From the NCBI RefSeq assembly GCF_041146395.1, contig NC_090989.1, forward strand, positions 222,674,843-222,738,842: a stretch of DNA of 64,000 nt. The letters are read 5' to 3'. Origin of the DNA: Eulemur rufifrons (taxonomy: Eukaryota; Chordata; Mammalia; Primates; Lemuridae). Below, in pieces: positions 40,201 through 49,254 of the stretch; within the stretch, counting starts at the first letter, position 1, and each line of letters begins with the position of its first letter. Position numbers and translations under genes: made by a program. The notes beneath the pieces are model-generated. The model had not been told where the DNA came from, made no database searches, and was given only the letters and a program-made list of their open reading frames with translations.

Positions 40201-43200
40201 AGGGGACAGCATTTTGGGAAAAGTTGGTTCCTGTGATCTTTTTGAGGTCAGTGCCTGTTTTCATATCACCAGGGTGTGCAAGAATGTCTGACATATAAAA
40301 AGTGCTTATTATGTGTTTGTTGAATGAGTAAGTGAGTGATCAATGAAGAAACCTCATTCAGTGTTCAGGCTCTGACCAGACTGACTATATAATTCTGTGC
40401 GTTGCTGGAAGGAGGTGGAATGTCTCGTTACACTTCTCCCCTTCAGCCCTAGGGGCAGCTCCTTCTTTAGCCCTCAGTATTGACATCAGGGGGCCAAGCA
40501 AAGCTAGTGGGCAAAGCTGCCTGCCTTTGGGGGGTGTTTAAGAATAGCCAAGGAAGAAGAGAAAGGACGGGAAAATGGAAAGAGGAAGATGGGAGCAGGA
40601 GAAGGAGTGCGAGAGGAGGAGAGAGGCAAGTGCCTACGGCGGGGTGCCAGCACCCTCCCAGCAAGCCTTAGCGCTCCTCAGGAATGACCACACCACTGTG
40701 CTTAGCTCTTGGCCCTCTGGTCAAGACATTAAAAAAGTCAGGTCCTCTTTTGCTCACCTCTTCATCCTGTTAGTCTTCCTTTTTTCTTTTTCTTCCTAAT
40801 GTCAAATGCAATGTGCTTGTAAAGTACTCAGGAGGACTCATCCTTTTTGAAACAGATCTCAGTGGGTGACAAATTTGAAGACCCTGATATATAGCATCAG
40901 GCAAAGAGAGAAGAGTAAACTACTAGAACTCAAAGGCATCTTAGAGATCATCAGATTCAAATTCCTCATTTGCAAACAGACTAGTGGAGATCCTGAGAAG
41001 TTAAGGGTTTGCTCGAGGTAATACAGTACTCTGGTAACTGGCCAGGCACACAAGCATTCCAACTCCTAGCCTCATGTTCTTTCTCCATCCTTCATTGATG
41101 CAAATATGGTCAGAGTGTTCTACGGTTACAGATGAGTGTGAGGAAGGGCTGGGGGTATCACACTCTTCAAAGGACAGACTATACTCAGGTAACAGAGTCA
41201 AATAGATGATTTGACACTAGTTCATAGTTCTGCTGCCTCTCCCAAGAAATGTGCATCTCCCCACCAGCTGACACTTGCCATCATTGAGGACAAAAATGAT
41301 GCATTAAATAAGAAATCACTAAATCAAGACATTGGCTACCCAGAGGATTTGACTTCGTAACTAATTTGTAAGTGATTTGTATCAAGTTCTCTAACACTTC
41401 TCCGTAAACTTGCATCCCTGTGTAACTGTGATAATGACATGGAGAATTATTGCAATTTGAGGGTATCAGCCTTTTAAGATCCTTTCCATTCCTTGCATTA
41501 GTTTCTTAAGACATCATAGAAAAAGAGTCTCAGAACCAGCCTATTTTCATACATGAAGAAAAAGTCACCTGGATTTTCTTTTCTGAACCCCTCAAGAGAT
41601 TGCTAGTTGCTTTACTCATTTAAACAAAGGTCGCAAGAGGTGGTGACATTTCATTGTTTTGGGTTAACCCAGTTATCCTCTAAAATACTCATGCAGATTC
41701 ATGGACTACCCTGGCATGACTGGCTGTTATTCACTCTACACAGAACACTCATTTATAGTGTGGTTCCTACAATGGCCACAAGTGGCGATGGGCCATGCAT
41801 CTTTAGGGTCATAATATGAGGCATATAGAGAGAAATGCCAATCTTTTGTCATTGTCAAAGGTGCTAAACCTTACTTTTAAAAGTGGAAATATGTAAAAAT
41901 GTTTTTCTTTTTTCTTATCTCAGTATCTTATGTAAGTGACTCTAGATGTATCTGAAGAAATAGTTTCTGGGGCATTCTTTTGTATTCTTTTTTTTATTTC
42001 AGCGTATTATGGAGGTACAAAAGTTTAGGTTACGTACATTGTCCTTGCCTCCCCCCTCCTCCCCAAGTCAGAGGTTCAAGCATGTCCATCCCCTAGACAG
42101 TGCATACTGCACTCATTATGTATGTATACACCAATCCCCTCCCCCCATCTGCCCAACACCCGATTAATGTTATTCCTATATGTGCCCTTAGGTGATGATC
42201 AGTGAAACCAAATTGATGGTGAGTACATGTGGTGCTTATTTTTCCATTCTTGGGCTACTTCACTTAGTAGAATGGGCTCCAGCTCTATCCTGTGTTCTTG
42301 CTCTACCACTTTGTCCTCCCTCTACTGAGATAATCATCGTCACGTTCATCTAAATACTTTGCTATGATGATCTCTCTCCACTGCTCGAACATCTGCAATG
42401 GCTTCCCATTGTCAATAAAATAAAGGTAAAACCCATTTCCTGGCATTCAAGGCCTTTTAAAATTTGCCCTGACACTGCTTTCTCAGCCATATCTCTCCCT
42501 CACTTACCCGTTGCTGCCACTGTATCAGTGCACTGGCCTTCTCTCATCCCTGTCTGTCAAAATCATGCCCACACTTCAATGTAGTTTACTTCTTTTGTCA
42601 TGTCTCCTAGGAGCAGTAAGTGATCTCTTTTGTCTCTGAATGGACAGTATTTTTTTTTTTTTTTTTTGTGGAGAAGGGGCACTACTCTCACAGCATTTGA
42701 GACACACTACCTTTTGTTACATCCATTTGTGGTCGAAATCTCTTTCCCTTTCTTGAATGTTTGTCCCTAGAAACTGGGAAGAGGCCATAGGGGACTTGTC
42801 TTTTTCCCCATCATAGTTAATACAGAGTCAAATGAATGTAAGTGCTAGATCCAAAGTTGGGTTTGTCTTAAACTGGCAAGCTCTATGAGATTCCAATCTT
42901 TTCACATATAGTTGCTTGTGAGCATTTTGTTTTAAAAAGCCTGGACATGTGGGGGGAAAAAAAAGAGAACCTGTAAAATGAAAGTTGCAAAATAGAAGTT
43001 TGTCAGCTGGGTCTAACCAGAAGATATGTTTTGTTAGCCCATTGATTTTAGAAAATATTCACCAACTTTTAAAAATTTGGGTAATTTCACATAAACACTC
43101 TGCCTTTCTGATTATCTAGAAACATCAAGCATCAAAAGATCGGGCAACCTGGGCTTGCCTTCTCACACGGCAGCCGTTCACTGGGGCTGAGTAGTCTTTG

Positions 43201-46200
43201 CACAGGGTCTCTGCTCTCTGGTTCGCCACAGTCCTCACCCAGCCCACATATCACTTGCTTATACGACATGCCTGATCCCTGGAGGAAGTTGAATCTGAGA
43301 CTCTGGGCATAAAGGAGGAGACAGTAGAAGCAAAGAGAACGGTAAGGTCAGGATGAAGACGGCCCAGAGCCAAGATAAGCTGCAGGATGGGCACTTTTGA
43401 AAAAAAGTTGCAGACATGGTTAAAAATATTCAGATGAAGAGAAATTACAGTGAATGAGGAAAACGGCAAAGAACCGTAAAAAGTCATCACGTCTTCCAGC
43501 ACGGGACATGCTGTCAGCACGGGCAATTTAGTAGGCCTGAGTAGATCACTCAGTGTCCACATGGAGAAGGATCAAAAAAGAAAAAGGTACTACTTACAGC
43601 AGAACCCAAATTCCTATTCTTGTTGGAAAGCAGCCACTGGAAGCTTCTCACTACTTGGAGAAGACCTTGGAGTTGGGGACTGGAATGTCTTGCGATTGTG
43701 GGGATACCTAGGCTTTTACAAAGTCTACCAGGGTCCGGTGACAGGCCCACAGCGATAACCCACAAGTGAGGAAGCCCCTGCCCCTGTCTCCCTCCCGTGG
43801 AGACTTTCTCCTCAAAGCCGACTTCTCCCTGAAATCGCAATCTCACCTCCCCGTTTTCCTTGCAGAGAACCAGCCTACTTGGCCACTAGGGGGCCCTGTT
43901 GCACACAACATTCAGTTAACCGTCAGTGCGGGTTCACCCCGCTGTCACTTGGGAAATCCTTAAGGACTCATTCCTGTCCTTCCATCTATATTTAGTGATA
44001 AGTAACCTGGGACTATTCCAGCCTTGTCTTTAGAAATAAGAAATATTAAACAACAAACAGATTAGAAAGTAAGGCATTAGAAAGTAAGGAAATGTGAAAA
44101 CAGCAAGACCAGGTCACAGGTACAGAAAAACCTTTTAACTGGGTTGCTTTCTCCTAAGTCACAGAGCTCACACGTGCAGTTTGTCTCTACCCCGCTGTTT
44201 ATTCTTCCCTGCTCTTCCACCAGCCTCCTGGTCCCTCCTCACCCTCCCCCCTCCTCCCTTCCTTGTTGACAGAAGCCACAGTTAGGTCAGTGCAGGGTGG
44301 GAGGAGAAGGCAGAAAGGTTTCTCCTGGGAAAAGGACTCCATTTGCCCCCAGCTCACCCAGTTCATTCCTGAAGGTGTGATCCTGCGGGAGAATGGAGTG
44401 GGAGTTCCGAATGCTTCCTCCTCCTACAAACCAGTTCACGTTGGGGTTCCAGCGGTTCACGTAGCCACAGAGATGATTTTCTTCAAAGTCACATTCTGGC
44501 AGAAGAGAAATAGAAAGACTCTTCATGGTCACTCAGTCACACCTGGGTACCCCATTCTCACTGCAAAGTTTGCTCTTAGATATTCAGATGTTTCTCTCTT
44601 CCTTGGCCCACCAGAACCTTTTACTGCGACCTCTGGACAATATTGGCCAAAGAAAGAGACAGGTCCTGTAATGAATCGAGATTCTAACTCATCATTGGCC
44701 CTTTGAATTCCAGTCCACTTACTAGCCATGTGGCTTGCAGCATGGCTCATCACTTCTCTTAGCCTCTGTTTCATCATGTGTGAAATGGGGACAATGTTCC
44801 CACCTCCTAGGGCTGTTGTAAGTGTGGACAGCTCCCAGCACAGCACCAAGCACGCAGCTGGAGCTTGGAATAAGCTGGCCATTTTTATCAGTCATCTCTC
44901 TTTCAAAGCACTGTGCAGGGTTATGCTCTTAGCTCCAGAAGTTTTGTCCACCACCTTTCCTTGAACCTGGTGGCCCAGTCATCCATCCCTTTCTCTGCTG
45001 ATGGTGAACAAGACACTCAGAGATGAGGGGCGTGTTTCCTCAATGCCAAAATCCCCTGCTTTTCTTATAAACAAGAACCCAGTCAAATAGGTGGGGCAGG
45101 TATTTCCTAGGCTCTGGGTCCCTTCTGCAGCTACTGAGTGGAGAAGAGAGTGAAGATAAAGAACTCCTTTAGTGTCAGTGACATGTTTGCTTGGGTAAGT
45201 TGTTCCCCATCAACAAACTCCTTCAGTGGGAACAAGAAACTCACAAACTGATGCTTCCATTGACCCCAATAATCATGCAATTAAATTATGAAGTAGGATG
45301 GTGCTGGACATCTCCTACTGGCCCCTGCAGATCTACCCTGTCCTCCACCTGCTCTGGCCTCTAGTGATTGACCTATCTGGACTGTATCAGTGGGCTCCCC
45401 TGCCTGCCAGCTTCCTGTTGGATTTGACCCATGGAGGGCAGAAGCAGAGTGAATTCAGGGGTTTGTTCCCCCAGCTCTCTTCCGGCCAGGTTGCACTGGG
45501 TTGGTGAACTTTGTCAAGCAGCCCTCACCATACAGCTCCTGTTCCCAGGTTCCTCCTCCTCCTCCCTTGTCTTTCAGACCTAAAGAGGGTAACAGCTCAT
45601 AAATCATCACTGTTACTACTCCCGGGTCGCAGCACTGCCCCTTGATGATTTCCTTTATCACTCACACCTTGTGGTCTCTCAATGAGAATGAGCTTTCCTC
45701 AGATTACTCAGGTTGAGTATGCCCCCTGTTCCTGTCTCCCTGCCAGGATCCTCATGGGTAGAGTTATCAATGTGTTTTTACATCATCAGGCATTGAATAT
45801 TTTTAAGATTTTCATTTTCAAATTTTCCACCACGGCATCTGCTAACCAATGCCCAACATTCAGAGCTAAAGGTTGCCATAGGGGAAAATAAAAAGCAAAA
45901 TATTCCCCAGTGGGCCAGGTTCTGTTCTAAGCACTTTCTATAAATTAACTTATTTAATCCTCAAAACAGCTCCATGAGGTGGGTACTGTTACTAACCCAG
46001 TTTACAGATGAGGAACTGAAGGAAGCAGAGAAAGTACCCAGAAAGAGAGGAGAGGTGAGAGTGTGATCATATAGTTTAGCAAGGTTAAAGCATTGGCACT
46101 TCTTTTGTTTTAAACAAACTACAAGCCCCCAAATCATTTGAAAAAAGGCAATTAACATGCCTGAGTGCCCAGCACTGTGCCAACCACCTTCACATCCACG

Positions 46201-47907
46201 ATCTCAATCCTCACAAGAATCCCAGGAGGGGAGTGTTTCATCCGCATTTTACAGGTGGAGAGGATCAATAAGCCAACTGTGCCAGCAGGTGGCGCTCCAC
46301 CAGGTGTGCCTGACTAGTCTGCGTCTAGGCCACAACCCACCACCCAGGTGAGAGGCCAGAGGGAGGCTCAGGAAGCGAGCTTGGGTCAACGCACTGTAGC
46401 TTCAGAAAATAGCCACTTTCCCAGTCTGTTTTCTTTCACTTGCATTAGAGACATCACTGGAAGGTCAAAACAAGAACTGAGACGTCAGGGAATTAGCAAA
46501 GCCTCTGTTTTGTTCAGAATCATGTCACTCTCCTTTCTCTTCCACATCCATTTAGCCTCCACATACAGTCAGTGCTAAAAATCCCTCAATTGTATTGCCT
46601 CTTTCCTAGTCCACCACTAACTCCCAATTTTACCTTCATTACTTCTCCTTCCTCTGTAAGGTCGCCGTCGCCCCCTGTCCTGCTTGCTCTGTATTTTCCT
46701 TGTCTCCAACTCATCAAGTGAACCTGCAACTGCACACTTCTCCCCTTTGGGTGACTTTGGGTTCCTCCCAACCACATAATTCAGTAAATCTGAGCTCCAC
46801 ACCCAGGATCCACACTCTTCCATCACAAACTCCCTTAGCAGGCCTGATCCTCACTTCCAACACCCTACTCAGCCTCTTGCCTTTGCCTGGACCTGCTCTG
46901 TTCTTTCTCCCTGCAAGGATCTAGCACAGCCCTTTCCTTCCTACCATGCGCCTCCACTTGATTAAATTCTACTCCTTGAAACTCCAGCCCCAAAGCATCC
47001 CCCTTACCAGTTCTCCCCAGTTTCTCCTCCTGCTCCCTGCACCCCCACAGCCTCGCTTGTCCCTCTCTGGTGGTATTTATCATGTATTGGACCAGCTTCG
47101 GTGGCAGACAAGTAGAAGGTGAGCAGCCATAGGACAGGGACTGTCCTCTCCCGATGCCCTCTCTGAAGCTGGTGCATAAGAGACACCCATCCAACTCTGC
47201 TGAAATGGAATCTAAGTGACAACCATGGTTAAGAGGGGGGCAATGGTGTGCCAAGAGAGCAATGGAGGAAAGGAGATAATACAACACCTGCTTTTCTGAC
47301 AAATGCTACAAAAAGGTGAATTTACAGCAATCCGGAAATTATTTTTATTAGAACATGTTGAAGTTAAAGTGGCAACTCTGAGGTTACAGTTGCTGCATCT
47401 ACTTTTCTTTCATTAATCTGACCAGTCCAGGCAAACTCCAATGAGCTTTCTACTCTAAAGACCAACAGCATCCAGCCTTCAAGTGAAGCTAGCAAAGAAT
47501 TTCAACTACTAAGCATCATACAGCGTCTTCTATACAATGCTTGATCTTTAGGATTGACTCAGTTCCCTCTGGCAACAGTAGATGTTAGACAAAGATTCAC
47601 ATTCTGATTCAATGAAAATGAAATCCACTTACCAATACAATAGCCGGTTGTCATCTTGATTTCAAAGAGTGCGATGCTGTCTGTCTCTCCCTGTCCTATT
47701 ACACCTTCTATTAAAATCTGCACAACACAAGGGGAGGAAGAGGAGTTAGAATTCAAAGCACCATGTTTCCTTGGTTCAGAATTTCAGCCATTCATCAGGA
47801 GCTGTTTAGCAATTCAAGGTAAAACAGGATTGTTAGTTTCCGTTCATTGCTATTGGATACCAATGTCACTGCGGACTTTATTAAAAGAATGTGCTTGTGT
47901 ATGATGC

Positions 47908-47939
<32 letters not shown>

Positions 47940-49254
47940 GTGTGTACATAAACACATATAGATACTCTCAGAACTCTGAGGTGAGCCACATGTCCAAAAG
48001 AAGCTGAGTCAGCGGTCTTCTCTTCTGTTGCTATCTCAACCACCACCTTCTCCAGTGCTTGTGGTAGCACTGTGGTCCTGTTTCTGAAAGCGATAGCTTT
48101 TTCCTGTGTGCTTTTGGCTCTGTATTTTACAACTGTGCTAGCAGACTCAGGATGTGATAACTGTTGGGAGGACGTAGCACAAGAGGGAACTCAGACCCCC
48201 GATGCAGCTTTCCCAGCCACCGCCAGACTGGGAGGGACTCCAAGCAGACAAAGGGCCTAGGAGAGTAAAATATTTCAAAACTTCACAAAGGAGAAGAGGG
48301 ATGGGATAGGAAACTGAAAAGTGGGTTAGGAAGGGAGAAAGTTTTCAGGAAGGCTCTATCGCATCCTCAGTGACACAGTCTCAGTAAACATCACACTTCA
48401 CGGCCCAGTGTGTCCAGGCCCCATGCTCCTTCCTTCCTCCAACCAGCATCATCTTACATCCTCCACCTTCCTATTCCTGCACTTCTCAAGGAACAGCTTC
48501 CCGCTTTGAAAAGGAAACAATGTATCCTTAAAGTATCTTTCCTCTTTCAAAGTATTTTCATTTTTCCTTTTATTATAGTTAATGTTTTGTTCAAAATTTG
48601 TAGCAAAGAAGCCATTAGCAAGATAATATAAACATACACCATACACAATTTAGAAGGATGAAACAAAATTATAGGAAATGAGGATACTCCCTAAAACCAC
48701 AGAAAATCTATTTCCAGGGAAGAGATTGATTTAAGCCCCATTTAGATTCTTACCGAAGTCGCATTTAAATAGATGGGAAAGAAATCTGGGAAGAAGCTCT
48801 TTTAAGGAATAAACAAAATGTTAATTTACATTACTGATAGTCTTCTATGCCACATCTCCTATGAAACAGTACATTCTAATTCAGGAGATAACTAACCTCA
48901 CCAGCAGAAATTTTCACAGTGTCTTAGAATAGCATAAAGCACACATAACAAGCCCATTATCTTCCTCCTAAACTCCATCTACCTTGAATTTCTTGGAACT
49001 GTTTTCCAAATCCAAGCTGGCTATGAGCCAGCTGTCTGAAGGTTCCTTAGCCGACCAAAGCAAACGATCAAAGCTTTCGTCTTCAAATCTCATGTAGAGG
49101 TTCAGCCGGCTGGGATCTGCTGGCGACCCTGAAGATGTGGTTATCTGGTAGACCAAGCGGAGACAGCTCCACTCCTCGGCCTGTAAGTCAGAGCTCAGCA
49201 GAACAGCTTTCTCCCCTTGCTTGGCAAAGGAGGTGTCCACGTAAACATAATGGC
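19012..49254 (-). CDS. MAMDC2: MAMDC2, partial: seven internal coding exons
   Basis: The spliced coding sequence is join(49254-48983, 47717-47633, 44495-44358, 32184-31928, 28767-28674, 22461-22318, 19277-19012), read on the minus strand. The pieces total 1256 nt and stay in one frame with no stop; every junction is AG/GT. The product matches MAMDC2, which in human is a 686-residue secreted protein with four MAM domains and a short acidic tail, reported as the proteoglycan mamcan. The visible part runs from about residue 50 to 468: most of MAM1, all of MAM2 and the first two thirds of MAM3. Two N-glycosylation sequons are seen (NSS in the first exon, NQT in the fifth). MAM domains are extracellular beta-sandwich adhesion modules with conserved cysteines. 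The signal-peptide exon(s) and the 3' exons are not in this window. Identification rests on near-identity to the human protein as I remember it; species orthology should be confirmed by alignment. Confidence 0.95.
20160..20518 (+). mobile_element. L2 LINE, part 1 (split by LTR)
   Basis: L2 3'-region wording: tactccccagtgctcactctggcc-type, ctccactctccctccccacagtg, then acctttgcagatgttgttccttctgcc and accttctctgaatcctcc. It stops at atagcac and resumes at 21068. Confidence 0.8.
20519..21067 (+). mobile_element. Solo LTR of an endogenous retrovirus, inserted in L2
   Basis: A 549-bp block with weakly inverted ends (taaagggaa ... tttcccg), a TATA-like tggtatataagctctcagg near 20887 and aataaaac near 20964, the expected order of promoter and polyadenylation signals in an LTR. 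Flanked by atagcac at 20512-20518 and 21068-21074. No internal retroviral gene is present. The family (ERVL/ERV1-type) is not assigned. Confidence 0.75.
21068..21240 (+). mobile_element. L2 LINE, part 2
   Basis: Continuation of the split L2: atagcacttaccacaacttg, tgcccattgaaatgattg... gtagtgcccaggagttaacatacttgaat. Confidence 0.75.
21750..22030 (-). mobile_element. L1M-type LINE 3' end
   Basis: + strand reads cctagtttaaccattttaaagtgtacaattttgtggcatttagtacattcac... ccctatggatttgtctgttctg, the well-known antisense 3' end of L1MB/L1MC elements. Confidence 0.85.
22188..22217. repeat. Run of 30 T (poly-A on the MAMDC2 sense strand)
   Basis: Thirty uninterrupted T. It lies 100 bases inside the intron from the donor of the exon at 22318-22461. 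No retroposon body is visible attached to it. Confidence 0.95.
22318..22461 (-). CDS. MAMDC2: MAMDC2 exon, start of MAM domain 3
   Basis: This exon is 144 nt with phases 1-1: two bases completing an aspartate codon, 47 codons starting [17 protein letters not shown] and ending GDHTTGS, then one base of a glycine codon. The opening again shows Cys-x-Phe-Glu with a second Cys, followed by the GPGWTRV strand and the DHTTG loop typical of MAM domains. The first residues (Asp-Leu-Pro) differ from the human Glu-Leu-Leu that I remember. The donor is CAG/gtaaaccg, and a run of 30 A (sense strand) lies about 100 nt into the following intron. Confidence 0.94.
24480..25045 (+). mobile_element. L1M-type LINE 3' end
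   Basis: Sense strand: tttattcataattgccaaaacttaaaagcaaccaagatg..., gatccaggcaatggaatattattcaac, tatggactgtgggtgacagtgatg, actgcactaaaaaataaagtc and an A-rich tail. Typical old L1 3' UTR, 5'-truncated. Confidence 0.9.
26865..27085 (-). mobile_element. MIR SINE
   Basis: Antisense MIR: cattaactcattaatcttcctgacaactccaggagacag..., gatgtggaaacggagtctcgaagagg, cttgttagcggcagataggg. Confidence 0.8.
28674..28767 (-). CDS. MAMDC2: MAMDC2 exon, end of MAM domain 2
   Basis: This exon is 94 nt: 31 codons starting [19 protein letters not shown] and ending HCQNQT, plus one base (phases 0-1). It has the MAM signature closing strand, with [10 protein letters not shown] followed by the last cysteine. NQT is an N-glycosylation sequon just after the domain. 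The acceptor ends ctgcctccacag; the donor is CAG/gtgagcat. It is the equivalent of the 85-nt exon that closes MAM1. Confidence 0.95.
28768..31927 (-). other. MAMDC2: MAMDC2 intron within MAM2 (second)
   Basis: A 3.2-kb phase 0 intron. It contains one MaLR solo LTR (28965-29308). 29310-31750 appears unique. The part next to the upstream donor (about 31768-31927) is GC- and CpG-rich compared with its surroundings. Confidence 0.9.
28965..29308 (+). mobile_element. MaLR solo LTR (MST-type)
   Basis: gatggtattagaaggtggggcctttggggaggtgattaggttt, then tataaaagaggcccaagggagc (TATA region), accatgtgaggacacag, ccagaactgtgagaaatac and aagccacccagtttac are in the exact order of an ERVL-MaLR MSTA/MSTB LTR. 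No internal sequence follows. Confidence 0.85.
31928..32184 (-). CDS. MAMDC2: MAMDC2 exon, core of MAM domain 2
   Basis: This exon is 257 nt with phases 1-0: two bases of a glycine codon and 85 codons, starting [12 protein letters not shown] and ending EFNAPYSME. It contains the MAM core [15 protein letters not shown] and the strand [10 protein letters not shown]. The acceptor ends ctgtgtgactttcag and the donor is GAG/gtaggtgc. It is the counterpart of the 272-nt exon of MAM1 and the 266-nt exon of MAM3. The frame stays open for about 70 codons past the donor into a GC-rich intron start. I treat that as chance, because the next exon (VIFEVAFNG) joins exactly at GAG in the human protein. Confidence 0.95.
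32395..32560 (-). mobile_element. L1M-type LINE 3' fragment
   Basis: + strand ttttaattgaaataaaatagacatacataaag... gaaacagaacattaccccagaagcc resembles the antisense 3' end of an old L1. Confidence 0.55.
32835..33065 (+). mobile_element. MIR SINE
   Basis: Sense MIR: gaactgaggttgaatcctgctcc..., cttgagcaagtttctgagc, tcctaatctctaaaatgagaatc, tagggttgatacgagcatt and the 3' segment gtgcttagcatctgcctaacac. Confidence 0.85.
33953..34395 (-). mobile_element. MaLR solo LTR (MLT1/MST-type)
   Basis: + strand carries the reverse complement of a MaLR LTR: accacaaactgggtggctcaaacagaaatc, cacagttctggaggctagaagtccaagatcaaggtgtc, cttttttataaggacaccag, aatgaggtcacattctgaagtactggggg. Full-length solo LTR by order of blocks. 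Confidence 0.85.
39504..39577. repeat. (TG)n-rich microsatellite, interrupted
   Basis: A 74-bp stretch of TG units with CA/TA interruptions; the longest pure part is near 39558-39576. Confidence 0.95.
39800..40020 (+). mobile_element. L2 LINE fragment
   Basis: cctctgcacttttgcacatg..., ttcctctagaaagtcttctctcactcc, acatttatctcatacctctatt follow the L2 3' half. A further L2 end piece lies at 40235-40345. Confidence 0.65.
40235..40345 (+). mobile_element. L2 LINE 3' end
   Basis: gaggtcagtgcctgttttcatatcaccagggtgtgc..., gacatataaaaagtgcttattatgtgtttgttgaatgagtaa matches the L2 terminus. It may continue the element at 39800-40020, with a ~200-bp insert of another old repeat between. Confidence 0.65.
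41988..42290 (-). mobile_element. Strepsirrhine-type L1 3' end, 5'-truncated
   Basis: + strand: T-run, cagcgtattatggaggtacaaaag, gtttaggttacgtacattg, C-rich cccccctcctccccaagtcag, tcattatgtatgtatacacc, gttattcctatatgtgccctt, acttagtagaatgggctccagctctatcc. This is the reverse complement of the L1 3' end I know from lemur genomes. A possible 9-bp duplication flanks it (tgtattctt at 41981, tgtgttctt at 42291; 8 of 9). It is the best taxonomic marker in the window. Confidence 0.85.
42370..42640 (+). mobile_element. L2 LINE
   Basis: tgcaatggcttcccattgtcaataaaataaaggtaaaacc, ctggcattcaaggccttttaaaatttgccc, cagccatatctctccctcac: the L2 3' region. Confidence 0.85.
44358..44495 (-). CDS. MAMDC2: MAMDC2 exon, start of MAM domain 2
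   Basis: This exon is 138 nt with phases 1-1. Its first two bases complete a glutamate codon, followed by 45 codons starting [11 protein letters not shown] and ending FRNEL, then one base of a glycine codon. This is the classic opening of a MAM domain: Cys-x-Phe-Glu, then a second Cys and a Trp-containing strand ([11 protein letters not shown]). The acceptor ends tttctcttctgccag; the donor is TGG/gtgagctg. It is symmetric in phase, so exon skipping would keep the frame but would remove the first conserved cysteine pair of MAM2. Confidence 0.95.
44710..44880 (+). mobile_element. MIR SINE
   Basis: cacttactagccatgtggcttgcagc..., cttagcctctgtttcatcatgtgtgaaatggggacaatg, cctagggctgttgtaagtgtgg: sense MIR. 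Confidence 0.85.
45905..46055 (-). mobile_element. MIR SINE
   Basis: ccaggttctgttctaagcactttctataaattaacttatttaatcctcaaaacagctccatgaggtgggtactg... tttacagatgaggaactgaagg: antisense MIR. Confidence 0.85.
46158..46265 (-). mobile_element. MIR SINE fragment
   Basis: tgagtgcccagcactgtgccaacc..., gatctcaatcctcacaagaatcccagg..., cattttacaggtggagagg: antisense MIR, directly after the previous one in the same orientation. Confidence 0.7.
46860..47095 (+). mobile_element. L2-like LINE fragment
   Basis: ctcttgcctttgcctggacctgctctgttctttctccctgc... and ctccttgaaactccagccccaaagcatcccccttaccagttctcc resemble the pyrimidine-rich L2 3' region, strongly diverged. Confidence 0.5.
47633..47717 (-). CDS. MAMDC2: MAMDC2 exon, end of MAM domain 1
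   Basis: This exon is 85 nt: 28 codons beginning [10 protein letters not shown] and ending MTTGYCI, plus one base of the next codon (phases 0-1). It encodes the last strands of MAM1 with the closing cysteine. The acceptor ends cttgtgttgtgcag and the donor is TTG/gtaagtgg, a strong match to U1. It is short and not a multiple of three, so skipping would shift the frame. On the sense strand a (CA)n run lies about 190 nt before the acceptor (47908-47945 on the + strand). Confidence 0.95.
47718..48982 (-). other. MAMDC2: MAMDC2 intron within MAM1
   Basis: A 1.26-kb phase 0 intron, the shortest in the window. Apart from the TG/CA microsatellite at 47908-47945 it appears unique. Confidence 0.92.
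47908..47945. repeat. (TG)n microsatellite; (CA)n on the MAMDC2 sense strand
   Basis: About 19 TG units with one CG step. On the gene's sense strand it is a CA repeat ending about 190 nt before the acceptor of the 85-nt exon. Confidence 0.95.
48983..49254 (-). CDS. MAMDC2: MAMDC2 exon, bulk of MAM domain 1
   Basis: This exon is 272 nt: two bases completing a glycine codon (phase 1) and 90 full codons, starting HYVYVDTSF and ending NSSKKFK. It carries the central MAM strands, including [11 protein letters not shown] with its conserved cysteine, and the [11 protein letters not shown] segment. The acceptor is a pyrimidine-rich tract ending ctctttgcag; the donor is AAG/gtagatgg. NSS is a possible N-glycosylation site. 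It corresponds to about residues 50-140 of the human protein. It is probably the third exon if two exons lie upstream, but the numbering is inferred. Skipping it alone would shift the frame. Confidence 0.95.

Larger units (their letters stand above)
32185..44357 (-). other. MAMDC2: MAMDC2 intron within MAM2 (first), 12.2 kb
   Basis: A phase 1 intron and the longest complete one in the window. It holds old L1, MIR, a MaLR LTR, L2 pieces, a TG microsatellite and the lemur-type L1 tail at 41988-42290. 34400-39480, 40350-41980 and 42660-44350 contain no recognisable gene. The largest open frame (36456-36926, + strand) is unlike any protein I know. Confidence 0.9.
44496..47632 (-). other. MAMDC2: MAMDC2 intron between MAM1 and MAM2
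   Basis: A 3.1-kb phase 1 intron separating two MAM domains. It contains a MIR (44710-44880), two further MIR pieces (45905-46055 and 46158-46265) and L2-like sequence (46860-47095). 45100-45900 looks like a decayed repeat I cannot name. Confidence 0.9.

Noticed and set aside
47795..48070. 91-codon minus-strand ORF with His-Thr repeats
   Set aside because: The repeats come from the CA microsatellite; the frame is intronic and does not join the neighbouring exons.
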